Of a stretch of DNA of 64,000 nucleotides, positions 59,546 through 64,000 are shown in pieces. The position numbers were made by a program, and so were the translations under genes. The DNA is from Chrysaora quinquecirrha (lineage: Eukaryota > Cnidaria > Scyphozoa > Semaeostomeae > Pelagiidae). Every line of letters starts with the position of its first letter. Position 1 is the stretch's first letter. The notes beneath the pieces were generated by a model, which was given only the letters and a program-made list of their open reading frames with translations, was not told where the DNA came from and ran no database searches. The DNA lies in the NCBI GenBank assembly GCA_014526335.1, contig JACTAT010000016.1, positions 4,797,478 to 4,861,477 on the forward strand, written 5' to 3'.

Positions 59546-59547
59546 TA

Positions 59548-60392
59548 CAGTCGAACCTCGCTATCTCGAACTCGGTTATCTCGAACAACTCGCTATCTCG
59601 AACAGATTCCCATTTCCCCTCGTTTTCCTATAAGGCTTAGTATAGAGATTAAACCCGTTATTTCGAACTCGGTTATCTCGAAATATTCGCTATCTCGAAC
59701 GAAATGTTTTTCCCGTGAAAGAACAAACCCGGTTATCTCGAACAAAACGTCACAAAAATTTTCAATTTTTAATTATTATAACAATGATAATTCATTTTTT
59801 AAGATTAATGTCAACTTAGGTTATCCGACAATTATTATCTTGCAAGGGACTTTCAATCCTTTGCCATCTCTAAAGTTTACACGCTTGCCATTTACCACAG
59901 GCACTCAGGAACTAAATTTATGGTGTCATTTTCTGTACACAGACTGCATATTGGTCAGCTGTTGTCCCCCTTGCGAATCTACACGTACTACTGTGTTGGA
60001 TACGCACTACTATGTAAGATACGCACTATGGTGGTATATTTTGCGCACTATGGTGGCGTTTTTTGCGTACTGTGGTGGATACGCACTACGGTGGTGGGTT
60101 ATTATGCTTGATGTGGTGGGTTATTATGCTTTATGTGGTGGTGTTTTTTGCATACTGTGAAGAAGTACTGCAAAATATGAAGCAAGCTTCAATAATGTAC
60201 TATTTTAGTTAAATTGGATGTTTATGGCAGCTTTTGAGACAAATGAGGTCTTTTCCTTGGTTTATATTCTACTTTTACACACAGATGACCGCTTTTTGAT
60301 CGAAAAAATTCAGAGTCCGGATATCTCGAAGTCCCGCTATGTCGAACAAATTTTCATTTCCCGTGCGAGTTCGAGATAGCGGGACTCCACTG
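59548..60392. mobile_element. pogo/Tigger-like MITE, 845 bp, TA duplication
   Basis: The left end, CAGTCGAACCTCGCTATCTC, and the right end, GAGATAGCGGGACTCCACTG, are inverted, and TA flanks both. Subterminal repeats of the TATCTCGAAC type occur in both halves. Interior 59980-60165 has tandem ACGCACTA.GGTGG pieces and no transposase. Known pogo-type elements have such CAGT...ACTG ends. Confidence 0.85.
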
Positions 60393-61484
60393 TATTTATT
60401 CATTTTGCTAGATTTTGGCATCCTTGCTTCTGTGGCAGGCTCTTCTTTTTCCCATGTCAACAATTGGAGTTCTTTTTAAACAAAAATTTTAGTTACTTTT
60501 GCCCTGAATAAACACTGACGGTAGGACAACAGTGCTGGTTATATGCTAGTCATAATTGACTTTCGATTCGATTCCATTAATCTATACCTGGTTTGCTATT
60601 TTCTTCGAGATCCTGGCTTATCGTTCGTTTTCATTCTATTGATTTAAAATCCTTTTTCTTGCGATCTTTTTTTTTAAGTTTTAAGCAAAGACTAATTTAG
60701 ATATAGCCGCGTAGCACCCTGGCTATTGCCATTGTCCCGTTCATTTGTTTTAATGGCATTGTCATATTCATATTCATATTGCTAGATTCTGGCATCCTGG
60801 CCTTGGTTCTTGCTGGCAATGACCTTTTTTGCTTACAATGTGGGCGGTTCGATATAGTTATTGATCAACCAATCTTGTAATTGCTTTTGCCATGAATAAA
60901 TTCTGTTAGCATAATAAGGTGATCAAAAGAAGCAACCTAATTCTGTGTTCTGTGATAGGATTAGCCTGGATAATGCAAGTTTTGACGCATAGAAATCTTT
61001 GTATTGTCATTTTCCTGTTCACTTCTTTCACTTTCATCATTCATTCATGTTGCTAGATATTGGTATTATGTTTTCAGTGCTTTCGTGCCAGGCTCTTCTT
61101 GTTTCTATTGTGCACCATTTGAGTTCCTTTTCAACAAAACTTGTTGTTACTTTTGCCTGAATAAACACTAGTAGTACAGCAATCTAATTCAAAACTTTGA
61201 GGTGCTTTAGTGTGCTAGTGCATGATGCATGAAGTATTTTGTACTTGACAGTGGTGTTGGGGTCACTGAAATCCGCAAATCCACGATGTTTTACTTCATG
61301 ATCCTAGATTTGGGCATTCTGGTCTAGGTTCTTCTTGGCAAGGATGTTACTTTCTTACACTGTGAACCGTTTGATATAGTTATTGCTCTACAAATCTTGT
61401 AATTGCTTTTGCTTTAAATAAATACTGTTAGCATAATAACAACATGACCAAAGGAACCTAATTCCATGTTCCTTTCTTTTCCAG
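60393..61484 (+). repeat. Two partial intronic units, one lacking its exon
   Basis: 60760-60955 ends in the pre-exon element (AGAAGCAACCTAATTCTGTG at 60929-60948) but then continues into GATAGGATTAGCC, a position that lies elsewhere in the unit (compare 47873 and 59452). 61000-61480 repeats 47920-48400 almost fully and leads into the 61485 exon. Confidence 0.7.
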
Positions 61485-61508
61485 AGGAACGTAGACGAGA
61501 AGAAGAAG
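61485..61508 (+). CDS. 24-bp micro-exon (peptide EERRREEE)
   Basis: Acceptor GTTCCTTTCTTTTCCAG, donor AAG|GTAAGTG. Symmetric phase 1-1, open; encodes EERRREEE. Paralogue of 48409-48432 (8 codons, same flanks). The upstream element is shortened (AAAGGAACCTAATTCC). Confidence 0.65.
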
Positions 61509-61509
61509 G

Positions 61510-63400
61510 TAAGTGAGCCTTGCAAAGATCTTCTTATAAAATTTCTTTCACAAATTCAAAGTTTCCATATGTAAGCTAGTACGAAGAAACGCACAATACT
61601 TTAAATCAACATATCAGCAAAAGAGAAGCGCAAGCCTTCTTGAAATCTGAAATAAATAGAAGAAGTTTACGAAAGTGTCTGTCAACATGACAATCATTTA
61701 TGGGCTGTTGGAATTTTCTGTTCAAAAGGCTTGACGTCAGACAAATGACACTGATTTATCAGATCAGACTATTAGTTCATTAACTTTTTTATGTTCTTAC
61801 CGTACTTTGGCAATCACAATATTCCTCTTTTATTAAATGCGTCTTGCTATTACTAAACGGGAGAATAAGAAAATTACTGTATAAACCGGTTAAGAAATAA
61901 TTGCACAAGACTGCAGGTGCAAAATTACGCGCATATAGCTACTATATCATAGAACTATCTGCAACCTCATATCTGCGGTATTTTTCATATTGCCCCTTTT
62001 AGTAATTACTAAACGGGGGAATCTGGGAATACAAAAACTTTGAGATATGGATTTGAAAACAATTCAACAAGATAGTGAATGCTAAGAAATCGGTATATAC
62101 AGTAAAAAGAATACTCTCACACTCATTTTTGAAATTATTGCCTTATTCTTCGATTCCTTTCCCGATTCCCCGTTCCTCTAGCAATGTTTTACTCTAGCAA
62201 ACATTTTTGCATTTACTGTAAACCATTTATAATCATCAGTTTCAAATTGGGACCAATAGAGAAACATCTTAGTATGATGTTAGACAATTTACAGAAGTAT
62301 TACTGAATTACAAAAATAATTCAGGATCTCAAGCGAGACCATTGGCCTAAAGCTTAGGAATATCACCAAAATTATGTCAACGCTTAGATTCATTTCAACT
62401 TACCTCATCATCCAATTAATTTTCAAGCTTTCTTCCAACTCTACAGTTTCGAGAATTGCAACGAAATTCTCCTCAGAATCCTCCAAAAATAGTTCTATTT
62501 GAGACGTTATTCTGGAAGAACGTCGCTTTTGATTGTTCCGTGTGCAGGTTGACGGATGCTGTCACATGACGAGTAAATTCAACATACTTTCAAACTTAAT
62601 AAATAAATCCCTTTTATCATTGGTGGCCTTCCTGACAAGTGTTTTTCTATTGACTATTATATAACTCAGCACTTTTCTCTGCCTTAGTTTTTTGTTTTCC
62701 TTTAGCTTATGACTCAGATATTTTCTTTTTCTGGAATTTTAAGCCTTTCTCTTGCAATCTTTGTCTGGACATCTTGTAAGCTAGATACTGCTGTAAAATG
62801 ACCTTAAAGGAAGCTTTTAATTGAGCTTGTGACAACATTGGCCCACATATTTTTACCATAACGTGTGAAGTTCTACTGATTATTGTGTTCAGCTGTTATA
62901 TTGACATTGTTGTCTAAGCATTCTCTTATCGATTGATTGACATCACATTCAATAAAATTTCTTCTCCGTCTTAGCTCACTATTATTCGTTCCGTCAAATA
63001 TCACATTGCTTTTATTTTCTATGATAGTTTCGTATAACCTTTCGTCAAAGTGAAAGGCTTGAACTAGTGCGTGGTACTCTGCGTGTGAATTGCACTTCAG
63101 ATTTTCTCTCCTTTGGATTTTCCCTTTTCTGTTGATTTCTTTCGTTTTGCTTTTCATCATTTCTTCATGTTGCTAGATTTTGGCATCCTCATTTCAATGC
63201 TTCTGTGCCAGGCTTATTTTTGTTCCCATTGTGAACCATTCAAGTTTTTTTTCAGCTAATCTTGTAATTACTTTTGCCATACTGGCAGTACACCAATGCT
63301 AATTATAGGCTAGAACTTACTGACTTTTGATAAATTTTCTTTTACCAGTTTAAAATACAGGATGATAAGAAGCAACCTAATTCCTAATTCCTTGTTTTTT
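61510..63400 (+). repeat. Intronic unit between the last two micro-exons
   Basis: 62220-62400 matches 46500-46680, 62420-62480 matches 46725-46785, 62545-62660 matches the E-box block and 63370-63405 the pre-exon element. It is more diverged than copies A and B. Near-repeat CTAAACGGGAGAAT/CTAAACGGGGGAAT lies at 61855 and 62013. Confidence 0.65.
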
Positions 63401-63405
63401 TGCAG

Positions 63406-63439
63406 CTCGACGTGTACCATCGTGTACGATCATTTGATG
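63406..63439 (+). CDS. 34-bp degenerate micro-exon or terminal coding exon
   Basis: Acceptor CTTGTTTTTTTGCAG and donor GATG|GTAAGTG are intact, and the sequence aligns with the 33-bp exon type. It is one base longer and in phase 1 reads ARRVPSCTII then TGA at 63435-63437. It could be a dead exon that is skipped, or give the C-terminus when included; the stop is within a few bases of the junction, so decay by NMD would not be expected from this junction. Confidence 0.4.
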
Positions 63440-64000
63440 GTAAGTGAGCTTTGAAAGAACTTCTTTAGTATCTTTCATAAATTGAAAGTCTGCATATTTA
63501 TGCTAATACGATAAAGCAAATAAAACGTTTTACCACAATTTTGACGGTTTCTACTCAAGGTCTACATTCATTACAACCAAGGGATTATTGTATAGTGAAT
63601 GATATAAACATTTCAAGTGAACTCCATATTTGTATTTTTTCTTTTTCACTGCATAGATTTTCACTAAAAACATCCCAAATTCGTATTCATATTCATGATT
63701 TTATAACGATGATGTTATTTTGATATTCATATTGATTTTCATAGTAACGATTTTATGGGTTTTCTTATTATCATTCATTTCTAAAAAAAAGTTGTGAGGG
63801 TTGTTAAGTACAGGAATGGTTATTCTGACGTTTTAGAAAGTGTAAGGACACGGCGAATATGAAGAACATAATCAGTCCATCCAGTTAAAATTCATGCATT
63901 CACACTTTTTTTACGTTCATATTCAAATTATTTGTTTGAAGTGTAAACTTATAATGGTAGAAAGGGTGCGACTAGTATTGTGTTAAAATAGTTTCAATAG

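Overview
This is eukaryotic, AT-rich DNA from an invertebrate animal. No bacterial-type operons, rRNA, canonical tRNA or CRISPR array is visible. The transposon mix (CR1/L2-type LINE with an SGNH-hydrolase ORF1, BEL/Pao, DIRS, Penelope-like, pogo-like, DDE_Tnp_4-type) and the wording of several ORFs resemble what I recall from cnidarian, especially anthozoan, genomes. That assignment is recall, not a search.

My main reading is that the + strand of the whole window is one very long gene with almost no exonic sequence. It opens with the end of a large exon (1-879, helical/LRR-like, possibly the C-terminal part of an NLR-type protein). After that come only micro-exons: 31 bp at 9350, 12 bp at 15225, 15 bp at 29109, 21 bp at 35209, 33 bp at 43853, 24 bp at 48409, 33 bp at 49523, 24 bp at 61485 and a degenerate 34 bp at 63406. 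The first large exon ends in phase 0. The 31-bp exon enters in phase 0 and leaves in phase 1, and the next seven are all phase 1-1, multiples of three and open. The later ones encode Arg/Glu/Gln-rich peptides. Their flanking introns are duplicates of one another, so the gene appears to have grown by tandem duplication of exon-intron units. This resembles the logic of schistosome micro-exon genes, attached here to a large helical exon. It is a model from sequence only and needs RNA evidence.

The introns are full of mobile elements. 3.7-8.0 kb: nearly full-length but broken LINE (- strand). 10.9-11.5 kb: BEL gag relic. 16.9-20.7 kb: a LINE tail interrupted by a 3.3-kb DNA transposon with ~490-bp inverted repeats, carrying a decayed gene of an uncharacterised animal family (DHAGEK, HEEADT, TGCDT motifs). 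20.9-22.1 kb: tRNA-like SINE and a long ATC microsatellite. 22.2-28 kb: Penelope-like fragments, a MITE and a DIRS fragment. 32.7-39 kb: a shared 250-bp module, a second uncharacterised-family fragment and a broken DDE transposase. 39.7-41.0 kb: 36-bp minisatellite with higher-order structure. 41.5-64 kb: tandem micro-exon units, including a 4.1-kb segmental duplication, duplicated MITEs, a G-rich insertion, a broken BEL/Pao element (52.9-59.0 kb) and a pogo-like MITE.

No intact mobile-element gene is present: every long element ORF carries frameshifts, stops or truncation. The micro-exons, by contrast, keep strong splice signals and reading phase, which is why I regard the micro-exon gene as the living gene here.
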